64,000 nucleotides of DNA from an uncultured Christensenella sp. (GTDB lineage: Bacteria > Bacillota > Clostridia > Christensenellales > Borkfalkiaceae): assembly GCA_910577555.1 (NCBI GenBank), contig CAJTLF010000001.1, forward strand, positions 206,789 through 270,788, written 5' to 3'. Below the pieces are notes generated by a model, which worked only from the letters and a program-made list of their open reading frames with translations, was not told the origin of the DNA and did not search any database. The position numbers were made by a program, and so were the translations under genes. This document shows, one piece after another, positions 58,115 to 64,000 of the stretch. Every line of letters begins with the position of its first letter. Positions within the stretch are counted from its first letter, which is position 1.

Positions 58115-58128
58115 TCGCACGCACGGTA

Positions 58129-58164
58129 ATACCCCCGCCGCAATAAAAGCGGCGGGGGTATTTT
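58129..58164. terminator. Bidirectional terminator between convergent genes
   Basis: ATACCCCCGCCGC / GCGGCGGGGGTAT stem, 7-nt loop, T-rich on the plus side (TTTGCGTTTT). Closes both the 57674 gene and RNase G. Confidence 0.8.
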
Positions 58165-58169
58165 GCGTT

Positions 58170-59651
58170 TTAAACTATTTTTACTGCGTCGTCGGGAAGG
58201 TTGCTTATATCGGTGGAATACGTTATATATTCTTCGTGGTAAGTGCGGTGGGGTACGGAATAAATTTCCGCGCCGCACTTTTTTAAATCTGCTTTAAGCT
58301 CTTCCCATTGAACGAGCCGCGCGTGGACTTTTGCGTTCATATCCAGCCTTAACGCTTTCGCTCCTTCGGCAAGCATTGCGAGAATTTTTGCGCGCATAAC
58401 CATGAGTATATACTCGTCCGACAGGGTAAAGCCGCTCTCTCCGCAGTGTGCGCAGGGGTTTATCATGAGCGACAGCGGGCTTACGCCTATGCGTTTGCGG
58501 GTGAACTCCACAAGCCCGAACTGCGACATTGGCGCGACCGTGCATTTCGCCTTATCGCTCTTTAACGAGCGTTCGAGCTCCTGCACGAGCGATTTGTTGT
58601 GAGCGGCGTTCTGCATATCTATGAAATCGACCACTACTATGCCGCCGATATTGCGTAGCTTTACCTGCCGCGCTATCTCTCGCGCGGCGGCTATGTTGGT
58701 GTGGTAGACGGTCTGTTCTAAGCTGTAATCGCCCGTGAATTTTCCCGTGTTTACGTCTATTACGGTAAGGGCTTCGGTTTTTTCTATGATGAGATATGAC
58801 CCGTTATCGAGTTCTACGCGCGGGGATATTATCGATTCAATCTGGCGGGAAACACCCGTTTCTTCAAGCATATCCCTGCCCGAATCGTGCAGATATACGG
58901 GGCGGCGGGATTGGGCGGGGTAAAGGCTTACCAGATTTTCCACGTGCGTTTTAAGCTCGGGCGTGCCTACGAATATCGCTTCGATATCGGTGGAAAGGGT
59001 GTCGCGCAGTACGCGTATGGGCATTGCCACGTCGGTATACAGAAGGTGTCCCACCTTCGCGGTTTTAAACGCTTCCTTTACCTGTGCGCTGATGTTCTTC
59101 AGATAGGCGAATTCGAGCTTGAGCTGGGTGTGCCTGGCGTAAGGTGCGGCGGTGCGCATTATAAGACCTTCGTCGTCGCCCTTGAGCCGCCTTGCGGTGT
59201 AAGCAATGTTGTTCCGCAGTTCTTCGTCCGTAATCTTGCGCGATACTCCCACGAAGGGATATTCGGGCATATATATGAGGCATTTGCCTATGAAAGAAGG
59301 GTGGACGGTTACTTTCGCGCCCTTTTTGCCTACGGGCAGTTTGGTTATCTGCACGAGTATTTCGTCGCCCGCTTTCAGTGCGGGCGGGGGTACCGTTCCG
59401 CGCTCTATTTCGTCCTTTTCGTAATCGTTTTCGTCGGTAAGCGGCAAAAAGCAGTTTCTGCCCAGTCCGCAGTCTATAAACGCCGCCTGCATTCCCGTGT
59501 GGACGCTCTGCACTTTTCCCTTATATACGTTGCCTACGGCGCATTCTTCAGTCTTCTTTTCAAATTCGAATTCCGTTACTTTGCCGTTTTCCGTAACGGC
59601 GGCGAGCATATATCCGCAATACGCGTCGAAATAAATCGTCTTTTTACCCAT
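58170..59651 (-). CDS. rng: Ribonuclease G (RNase E/G family)
   Basis: Endoribonuclease that matures rRNA and turns over mRNA. 493 residues from the ATG at 59651, preceded by GGGAG. The S1 domain is VGNVYKGKVQSVHTGMQAAFIDCGLGRNCFLPL. The 5'-sensor region contains EGLIMRTAA, and the catalytic DNase I-like part has VIDVNTGKFTG with its aspartates and GIVVVDFIDMQ. The Zn-link cysteines are in PCAHCGESGF. RNase G upstream of rplU-rpmA is common in Clostridia; here an unrelated plus-strand gene separates them. Confidence 0.93.
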   Translation of the reverse strand: MGKKTIYFDAYCGYMLAAVTENGKVTEFEFEKKTEECAVGNVYKGKVQSVHTGMQAAFIDCGLGRNCFLPLTDENDYEKDEIERGTVPPPALKAGDEILVQITKLPVGKKGAKVTVHPSFIGKCLIYMPEYPFVGVSRKITDEELRNNIAYTARRLKGDDEGLIMRTAAPYARHTQLKLEFAYLKNISAQVKEAFKTAKVGHLLYTDVAMPIRVLRDTLSTDIEAIFVGTPELKTHVENLVSLYPAQSRRPVYLHDSGRDMLEETGVSRQIESIISPRVELDNGSYLIIEKTEALTVIDVNTGKFTGDYSLEQTVYHTNIAAAREIARQVKLRNIGGIVVVDFIDMQNAAHNKSLVQELERSLKSDKAKCTVAPMSQFGLVEFTRKRIGVSPLSLMINPCAHCGESGFTLSDEYILMVMRAKILAMLAEGAKALRLDMNAKVHARLVQWEELKADLKKCGAEIYSVPHRTYHEEYITYSTDISNLPDDAVKIV

Positions 59652-59715
59652 AATCTCCCGTAATTTCAAGGCGCGAGAACGCGCGTTTAATAGTAAACCG
59701 TTGCAAGCCCTATCC

Positions 59716-59744
59716 ATTATAAAGTCAAATTAAGAAATTATCAA
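59716..59744 (-). promoter_or_regulatory. Promoter of rng
   Basis: Minus-strand TTGATA (59739-59744) and TATAAT (59716-59721), 17-bp spacer. Confidence 0.75.
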
Positions 59745-59761
59745 TAAAAAACTGTAAAAAT

Positions 59762-59790
59762 TTGACAATTAATTATAAATAAAGTATAAT
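59762..59790 (+). promoter_or_regulatory. Promoter of the SecB-like gene
   Basis: TTGACA (59762-59767) and TATAAT (59785-59790), 17-bp spacer; 32 bp before the ATG with AAGGAG. Confidence 0.85.
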
Positions 59791-59822
59791 ATTACCATAT
59801 TTATATTAAGGAGCAGATTATA

Positions 59823-60257
59823 ATGAAAATAGACTTTAAGGGAATTACGGGGGAAGAACTTTCTTTTAAGCTTAACAGAATCAAGCTCAACCCCGAAGAC
59901 AAGCTGGACATTAAGCCCCAGTTTTCGCGTCAGGTGCGCAAGGTGAACGGAAACGAGAAGATAAACGTTATCGCGCTTTCCGTAAAAATCGAAAGCACGG
60001 AAAAAGAACCCAAGCCTTTCGATATTCAGGTTACGCTTGCGGGCGTGTTCGAAGTGGACGAGCTTACGGGCGCGAACGACGAGAGAAGATTCGTTATCGA
60101 GGCGACCAAGACTATATATCCTTATTTAAGAACTGCGGTTGCAAACCTTACCGCGAACGCATACATTGCGCCGCTCAACCTGCCCGTTATTTCCGGTCCC
60201 TTGTTCCCCGAAGACAGAGACCAGTACGCCTTTGCGGTGAGCAACGACCTTAACTGA
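59823..60257 (+). CDS. SecB-like protein-export chaperone
   Basis: 144 residues. The C-terminal half fits SecB: FDIQVTLAGVFEVDE, then ERRFVIEATKTIYPYLRTAVANLTANAYIAPLNLPVI, corresponding to the SecB FPFAR-xIISDLTRxGGFPPLxLxPIDF block. The N-terminal half has the SecB-type strands (RQVRKVNGNEKINVIALSVKI). SecB is best known in Proteobacteria, and SecB-like relatives occur elsewhere. Proximity to secE may reflect a secretion role, but it has its own promoter. Chaperone activity not demonstrable from sequence. Confidence 0.8.
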   Translation: MKIDFKGITGEELSFKLNRIKLNPEDKLDIKPQFSRQVRKVNGNEKINVIALSVKIESTEKEPKPFDIQVTLAGVFEVDELTGANDERRFVIEATKTIYPYLRTAVANLTANAYIAPLNLPVISGPLFPEDRDQYAFAVSNDLN

Positions 60258-60373
60258 TTGCGGTTTTCGTGCGAAAGAAACTCTTTTCGTGGCGGTAACG
60301 GCGCGGAAAATTCGTTAAAAGCGGGTTTTTCGGCTTAAAATTAAAACAAATCGGTTAAAATTTAAAAAAACGG

Positions 60374-60402
60374 TTGACAAGCCCCCGTCAGTGTGTTAAA
60401 CT
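60374..60402 (+). promoter_or_regulatory. sigma-A promoter of rpmG-secE-nusG
   Basis: TTGACA (60374-60379) and TAAACT (60397-60402), 17-bp spacer, 51 bp before rpmG. Confidence 0.82.
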
Positions 60403-60453
60403 CAATTAGCACTCGAATGGGGGTGTAATTTTTTTGTACGGAGTTTTTTCCAA

Positions 60454-60621
60454 ATGGCTAAGAAATCAGACGTGAGAACCAAAATCACTCTCGAATGTAC
60501 CGAGTGCAAGCATCGCAACTACGACAGTTACAAAAACAAGCGTAACGACCCCGACAGATTGACGATGTCCAAATACTGCCCTTTCTGCAAAAAGCACACC
60601 GAGCATAAAGAAAGCAAATAA
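60454..60621 (+). CDS. rpmG: Ribosomal protein bL33 (zinc form)
   Basis: 55 residues: MAKKSDVRTKITLECTECKH then KYCPFCKKHTEHKESK. The two CxxC pairs (CTEC, CPFC) make this the zinc-binding C+ form. The canonical rpmG-secE-nusG order follows. GGAG lies 10 nt before the ATG. Confidence 0.96.
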   Translation: MAKKSDVRTKITLECTECKHRNYDSYKNKRNDPDRLTMSKYCPFCKKHTEHKESK

Positions 60622-60686
60622 TCGTTTTATACGGTTTACGGTATTGCACGCGGTGATTGCGCCGTAAGTTATTTTGGAGTTATTTT

Positions 60687-60920
60687 ATGGCAAAACAGGT
60701 AAATAAAGAAGAGAAAAAGCCCAATATCTTCGTGAGAATGGGCAGAAAGCTCAAGGAAACCTTTTCCGAATTAAAGCGCGTAACGTGGCCCACTTTTCCC
60801 AAAGTGGTTAAAAGCACGTGCGTCGTTATAGTCGTGGTCGTCGTATTTTTAGTGGTGGTCACGGGTATTAACTACGGTTTGCAGGAACTTTTGAATCTTA
60901 TTACCAGTATAGGGGCGTAA
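60687..60920 (+). CDS. secE: Preprotein translocase subunit SecE
   Basis: Clamp subunit of SecYEG. 77 residues from the ATG at 60687 after TTGGAG. Cytoplasmic amphipathic part RKLKETFSELKRVTWPTFPKVVKST with the hallmark RVTWPT motif, then one membrane helix CVVIVVVVVFLVVVTGINYG. Three nucleotides separate its stop from nusG. Confidence 0.95.
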   Translation: MAKQVNKEEKKPNIFVRMGRKLKETFSELKRVTWPTFPKVVKSTCVVIVVVVVFLVVVTGINYGLQELLNLITSIGA

Positions 60921-60923
60921 ACT

Positions 60924-61466
60924 ATGGCGACTATGGTGGCTGATACCGAGAACCCTTGCTGGTATATTCTTCACACCTATTCGGGCTACGAATCGATGGT
61001 GAAGGACAGCTTGTTCCGGCTCATTGAAAACAATAACTTGCAAAATATGATTTTCGACGTCAAAATCCCCATGGAGCAGACGATTGAAGAGAAGAACGGC
61101 AAGCGCAAAATAGTAGAGCGCAAGCTTTTGCCGTGCTACGTATTTATTAAGATGATATACTCCAACCAGCTTTGGTACTGGGTTACCAACACGCGCGGAG
61201 TAACCGGTTTCGTCGGTCCGCAGGGCAGACCCATTCCCATGAAGGAAGCGGAAATCCGCAAGATGCGTCTTGAAGAAGTAGTTGTGGACGCGGACTTCGC
61301 CGTGGGCGACAGGGTTGCCGTGGACGCGGGTCCCTTGGAAGGCTTCGACGGTGTTATTACCGAAATAAACGACGCCGCACAGAAAGCAAAAGTAAACATT
61401 CAGATGTTCGGCAGAAATACCGACGTTGAAGTTGAATATATTCAGATAAGAAAGATAGACGGCTAA
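60924..61466 (+). CDS. nusG: Transcription termination/antitermination factor NusG
   Basis: Binds RNA polymerase and links transcription to ribosomes or Rho. 180 residues. The NGN domain begins WYILHTYSGYESMVKDSL and has KRKIVERKLLPCYVFIKM and WVTNTRGVTGFVGPQGRPIPM. The KOW domain has FAVGDRVAVDAGPLEGFDGVITEIN and the final NTDVEVEYIQIRKI. The stop codon directly abuts the first of two structured repeats that separate it from rplK. Confidence 0.96.
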   Translation: MATMVADTENPCWYILHTYSGYESMVKDSLFRLIENNNLQNMIFDVKIPMEQTIEEKNGKRKIVERKLLPCYVFIKMIYSNQLWYWVTNTRGVTGFVGPQGRPIPMKEAEIRKMRLEEVVVDADFAVGDRVAVDAGPLEGFDGVITEINDAAQKAKVNIQMFGRNTDVEVEYIQIRKIDG

Positions 61467-61647
61467 GTTCACGAATTTTCGTTTCTATTCTGCGAAACGA
61501 AAATTCCGTGATTTTGGGAAACTAAGTTTCCCTGCCCGCAATTTTAAGGGCAAAGAAATATATAATTGCGGGCATTCCCTTCCAGTGAGCCGAAAGTTTT
61601 CGCAAATTGGGTGCGCTGGCGCAAAGGCGTGACTTTGCTTGCGCAGT
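61467..61647 (+). repeat. Structured intergenic element, copy 1
   Basis: 181-nt element. Hairpin 1: TCACG AATTTTCGTTTC / GAAACGAAAATT C CGTGA around TATTCTGC. Hairpin 2: GGGAAAC TAA GTTTCCC. Hairpin 3: GCCCGCAATT / AATTGCGGGC with about a 20-nt loop. Then a CGAAAGTTTTCG segment and hairpin 4: TGCGC...GCAAAG / CTTTGC...GCGCA. Begins right after the nusG stop. No open frame fits a gene. Strand is given as that of the nusG transcript. Confidence 0.85.
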
Positions 61648-61658
61648 GAATAAATATA

Positions 61659-61840
61659 GTTCACGAATTTCTCGGCTATTCTGCGCCTGCGAAATTCCGT
61701 GATTTTGGGAAACTAAGTTTCCCTGCCCGCAATTTTTAAGGGCAAAGAAATATATAATTGCGGGCATTCCCTTCCAGTGAGCCGAAAGTTTTCGCAAATT
61801 GGGTGCGCTAAGCAAAAAGCGTGGTTTTTGCTTGCGCAGT
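61659..61840 (+). repeat. Structured intergenic element, copy 2
   Basis: 182-nt near-copy of the element at 61467. The central ~110 nt are almost identical. The inner halves of hairpins 1 and 4 differ in sequence yet keep pairing: hairpin 1 uses CGGC/GCCTG instead of GTTTC/GAAAC, and hairpin 4 uses AAGCAAAAA / TTTTTGCTT instead of GCAAAG/CTTTGC. The remainder of the gap (61841-61930) is AT-rich rplK leader with a possible TATTAT -10. Confidence 0.85.
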
Positions 61841-61930
61841 AAATTATTTTCGATATTATACAGTTATCAAGTGGGAGAATATAAAAATCTTTTAATTATA
61901 TTCGTTTAAACCACTCAGGAGATATAAAAA

Positions 61931-62356
61931 ATGGCAAAGAAAATTACCGCAGTAGTTAAATTGCAGCTTCCTGCAGGTAAAGCAACCCCCGCTCCCCCCG
62001 TAGGTTCTACGCTGGGCCCGCACGGTATTAACATACCCGGCTTTACCAAGGAATTCAACGCAAAGACCGCCGCACAGGCAGGGCTTATCATTCCCTGCGT
62101 AGTAACCATCTATCAGGACAGAAGTTTTACTTTCGTGCTTAAAACGCCCCCCACGCCCGTCCTTATCAAAAAGGCTCTGGGTCTGGAAACGGCAAGCGCG
62201 CGTCCCAACCGCGACAAAGTGGGCCAGCTCACCAAGGCGCAGGTTGAAGAAATAGCTAAAACCAAGATGCCCGATTTGAACTGCACCGATTTGGATGCGG
62301 CGAAGAGCATGGTTAAAGGTACCGCTCGTTCCATGGGCGTTACGGTGGAAGAGTAA
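61931..62356 (+). CDS. rplK: Ribosomal protein uL11
   Basis: 141 residues, standard. VVKLQLPAGKATPAPPVGSTLGPHGINIPGFTKEFNAKT at the N-terminus with the proline-rich hinge, and KSMVKGTARSMGVTVEE at the C-terminus. Part of the GTPase-associated centre. AGGAG precedes the ATG; rplA follows after 13 nt. Confidence 0.97.
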   Translation: MAKKITAVVKLQLPAGKATPAPPVGSTLGPHGINIPGFTKEFNAKTAAQAGLIIPCVVTIYQDRSFTFVLKTPPTPVLIKKALGLETASARPNRDKVGQLTKAQVEEIAKTKMPDLNCTDLDAAKSMVKGTARSMGVTVEE

Positions 62357-62369
62357 GGGGGTACGGAAA

Positions 62370-63059
62370 ATGAAACTTGCTAAAAAGTACGCTGAAAGCG
62401 TTAAGCTTTACGACCGTTCCAAATCTTACGAGCTTGCGGAAGCAACCAAACTCGTACTCGATACGGCGAAAGCCAAATTCGACGAAACTATCGAACTTCA
62501 CGTTCGTCTGGGCGTAGACCCCCGTCAGGCAGACCAGCAGGTCCGCGGCGTTCTCGTTCTTCCCAACGGTACGGGTAAGACCAAGAAGGTTCTCGTAATC
62601 GCAAAGGGCGACAAGGCTGACGCGGCAACGGCTGCGGGCGCGGATTACGTGGGCGCGGAAGAGACCATTCAGCGCATACAGTCGCAGAACTGGTTCGACT
62701 TCGACGTTATGATTACCACCCCCGATATGATGGGTATGGTAGGTAGAATCGGCCGTATCTTAGGACCTAAGGGCTTGATGCCCAACCCTAAGTCGGGCAC
62801 CGTTACCATGGACGTTGCAAAGGCTGTTAAGGAAGTTAAGGCAGGTAAAGTAGAATACCGTCTTGACAAAACGGCTATCATTCACGTTCCCATCGGCAAG
62901 AAGTCGTTCGGCGTTGAAAAGCTTACCGAAAACTTCAACGCGCTTATGGACGCGGTGGTTAAGGCTAAGCCTGCGGCGGCTAAGGGTCAGTACATCAAGA
63001 GCGTAACCCTTTCCGCAACGATGGGCCCCGGCGTTAAGGTAACTTACAACAAGGGCTAA
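62370..63059 (+). CDS. rplA: Ribosomal protein uL1
   Basis: 229 residues from the ATG at 62370 (the open frame extends back into rplK). L1 stalk protein with VDPRQADQQVRGVLVLPNGTGK, MGMVGRIGRILGPKGLMPNPKSGTV (signature) and KSVTLSATMGPGVKV at the end. Often autoregulates the rplK-rplA mRNA. Confidence 0.97.
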   Translation: MKLAKKYAESVKLYDRSKSYELAEATKLVLDTAKAKFDETIELHVRLGVDPRQADQQVRGVLVLPNGTGKTKKVLVIAKGDKADAATAAGADYVGAEETIQRIQSQNWFDFDVMITTPDMMGMVGRIGRILGPKGLMPNPKSGTVTMDVAKAVKEVKAGKVEYRLDKTAIIHVPIGKKSFGVEKLTENFNALMDAVVKAKPAAAKGQYIKSVTLSATMGPGVKVTYNKG

Positions 63060-63088
63060 GATTTATATCGATTTCGGTTGAAAATAAA

Positions 63089-63117
63089 TTGACAAGACCG
63101 TTTTTTAACGGTATACT
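63089..63117 (+). promoter_or_regulatory. sigma-A promoter of rplJ-rplL
   Basis: TTGACA (63089-63094) and TATACT (63112-63117), 17-bp spacer. Confidence 0.85.
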
Positions 63118-63129
63118 GATTGAGTAAAT

Positions 63130-63256
63130 ATTTTTGCTACCCAAGACGGCGAGTGCGTTTACGCTTAATTTCTCGCTCAGGTGCATAGGTTTTATTTGAT
63201 AATGCGATTATTGAATTTTCCCTGCGCCGTTTTGGGTGCGGGGAATTCTTAATTTT
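63130..63256 (+). ncRNA. Ribosomal protein L10 leader
   Basis: Contains CTACCCAAGACGGCGAGTGCG, a TTAATTTCTCGCTCAGGTGC return strand (GGCGAG pairs CTCGCT) and a distal CCCTGCGCC / GGGTGCGGGG stem followed by AATTCTTAATTTTTT, an attenuator-like stem. The CCAAGAC core and AGGTG ending match the L10 leader of Bacillota, which binds L10(L12)4 for feedback control. Confidence 0.85.
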
Positions 63257-63272
63257 TTAAGGAGGTAATAAA

Positions 63273-63794
63273 TTGTCGGCTAATTTCGAAGCTAAAAAAG
63301 TAGTCGTTCAGGAAATTACGGAAAAAATCAAAGCGTCTAAGTCTGTTATACTCGTTGATTACAACAAGCTTACCGTTGCCGAAGTTTCCGCACTTCGTAA
63401 CAAGTGCAAGCAAGCGGGCTGCGAATACAAGGTTTACAAAAACACTCTTGTAAGAAAGGCGTTAAACGATTTGGGACACAGCGATTTCGACAGCGACCTT
63501 AACGGTCCTACCGCGGTTGCTTTCGGTCCGGACGAAACGAGTGCGGCTAAGGTTATGCAGACCGCCGCTAAGGATTACGAAGGTAAAATCGTGATAAAGA
63601 GCGCGTTCGTAGATAACGCGTACGTGGACAAGGCGGGCGTTAAAGCTCTTGCGTCCATGCCTTCGAGAGAAGAACTTATCGCGAAGATGCTCGGCTCTAT
63701 GCAGGCGCCCATGTCCAACTTTGCCGGAGTACTCAACAATCTCGTTGCAGGTATCGTCAGAGTGCTTGGCGCAATTGCAGAGCAGAAGAACTAA
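63273..63794 (+). CDS. rplJ: Ribosomal protein uL10
   Basis: 173 residues with a TTG start at 63273 after AAGGAGG. Base of the L7/L12 stalk: ASKSVILVDYNKLTVAEVSALRNKCK, EYKVYKNTLVRKAL, and the helical C-terminus MLGSMQAPMSNFAGVLNNLVAGIVRVLGAIAEQ that binds L7/L12 dimers. Controlled by the L10 leader upstream. Confidence 0.96.
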   Translation: MSANFEAKKVVVQEITEKIKASKSVILVDYNKLTVAEVSALRNKCKQAGCEYKVYKNTLVRKALNDLGHSDFDSDLNGPTAVAFGPDETSAAKVMQTAAKDYEGKIVIKSAFVDNAYVDKAGVKALASMPSREELIAKMLGSMQAPMSNFAGVLNNLVAGIVRVLGAIAEQKN

Positions 63795-63885
63795 TATCAA
63801 TACTGTAAAAGTAACGGCGGGCGTTGCCTGAAAGCGCAAACAAAAATAAAAAAATTATCATTTAAAAAATAGGAGTAAATTTAAA

Positions 63886-64000
63886 ATGGCAGACGTAAAG
63901 AAATTTATCGAAGAAATCAAAACCATGACCGTTTTGGAACTTAACGAACTTGTAAAGGCACTTGAAGAAGAATTCGGCGTAAGCGCGGCAGCTCCCGTAG
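63886..64000 (+). CDS. rplL: Ribosomal protein bL12 (L7/L12), partial
   Basis: Only the first 38 codons are in the window: MADVKKFIEEIKTMTVLELN then ELVKALEEEFGVSAAAPV, the N-terminal dimerisation domain and the start of the Ala-rich hinge. AGGAG precedes the ATG. The gene continues beyond the right edge. Confidence 0.96.
   Translation, partial: MADVKKFIEEIKTMTVLELNELVKALEEEFGVSAAAPV

Noticed and set aside
58887..59663. 258-residue plus-strand frame opposite RNase G
   Set aside because: Antisense shadow of the S1 and catalytic parts of RNase G; no independent evidence.
61522..61815. 97-residue minus-strand frame across the nusG-rplK gap
   Set aside because: Its internal repeat (NLRKLSAHWKGMPAIIYFFA twice) only reflects the duplicated DNA element; no start signal.

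Overview
The window looks like the origin-proximal part of a low-to-mid GC Bacillota (Clostridia-type) chromosome, probably an uncultured gut lineage. The evidence is: an L27 with the Bacillota-type N-terminal extension; L10-leader and L21-leader-like regions; the Bacillus-like order decarboxylase-tmk-holB-ricT-trmN6-rsmI; the rpmH-rnpA-yidD-yidC-jag cluster; frequent TTG/GTG starts; and sigma-A promoters with 17-bp spacers. Genus cannot be decided from this sequence.

Layout. 0-5.6 kb: an AT-rich intergenic region with a perfect DnaA box and DnaA-trio-like triplets (putative oriC) separates rsmG and a SLOG-like gene (minus) from dnaN, rpmH, rnpA, yidD, yidC and jag (plus). dnaA is not between them. 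To the right almost everything is on the plus strand, as expected for a replichore leaving an origin at the left edge. 5.8-13.5 kb: GTP-type PEP carboxykinase with a helically phased GTGAAAA array upstream of its promoter, small unknowns, an Lrp/aminotransferase pair, greA and lysS. 13.7-24.7 kb: decarboxylase, tmk, holB, ricT, a ferredoxin, trmN6, an M42 peptidase, an ABC exporter, rsmI, a TM2 protein opposite an XRE regulator, mnmA and tRNA-Arg(CCG). 24.9-31.8 kb is an accessory surface region: a BspA-like lipoprotein with 120-bp tandem repeats, a damaged LytTR regulator/GHKL kinase/GH3 locus, and a GLUG-repeat lipoprotein. 31.9-40.3 kb: HD-GYP protein with a degenerate receiver, an Hpt protein, uraA-upp, an XRE regulator opposite a small unknown with shared operators, an aminotransferase, a small P-loop protein and threonine synthase.

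40.3-46.5 kb holds the intact version of the 27.7-30.0 kb locus: LytTR regulator, GHKL kinase, four-helix membrane protein and a 1098-residue GH3 glycosidase with permuted domains anchored at both ends. 46.7-53.3 kb: SbcD/SbcC-like (YhaO/YhaN) pair, two hexuronate genes (kdgK, uxaC) and an EFR1 flavodoxin-ferredoxin. 53.3-58.1 kb: AraC regulator, an XRE protein with a strict glycine pentapeptide repeat domain, an AEC permease, a GNAT, rpmA and rplU. 58.1-64 kb: RNase G, a SecB-like chaperone, then rpmG-secE-nusG and rplK-rplA-rplJ-rplL.

The most interesting unexplained items are: a tandem pair of about 181-nt structured elements between nusG and rplK whose stems differ but still pair; the phased array next to pckG; the broken regulator/GH3 locus and its intact paralogue; the glycine pentapeptide protein; the 18-bp operator pair around 36.5 kb; and several genes whose -10 box lies only 6-8 nt before the ATG (predicted leaderless mRNAs). 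A dispersed REP-like repeat with tandem tails recurs in at least six intergenic gaps.
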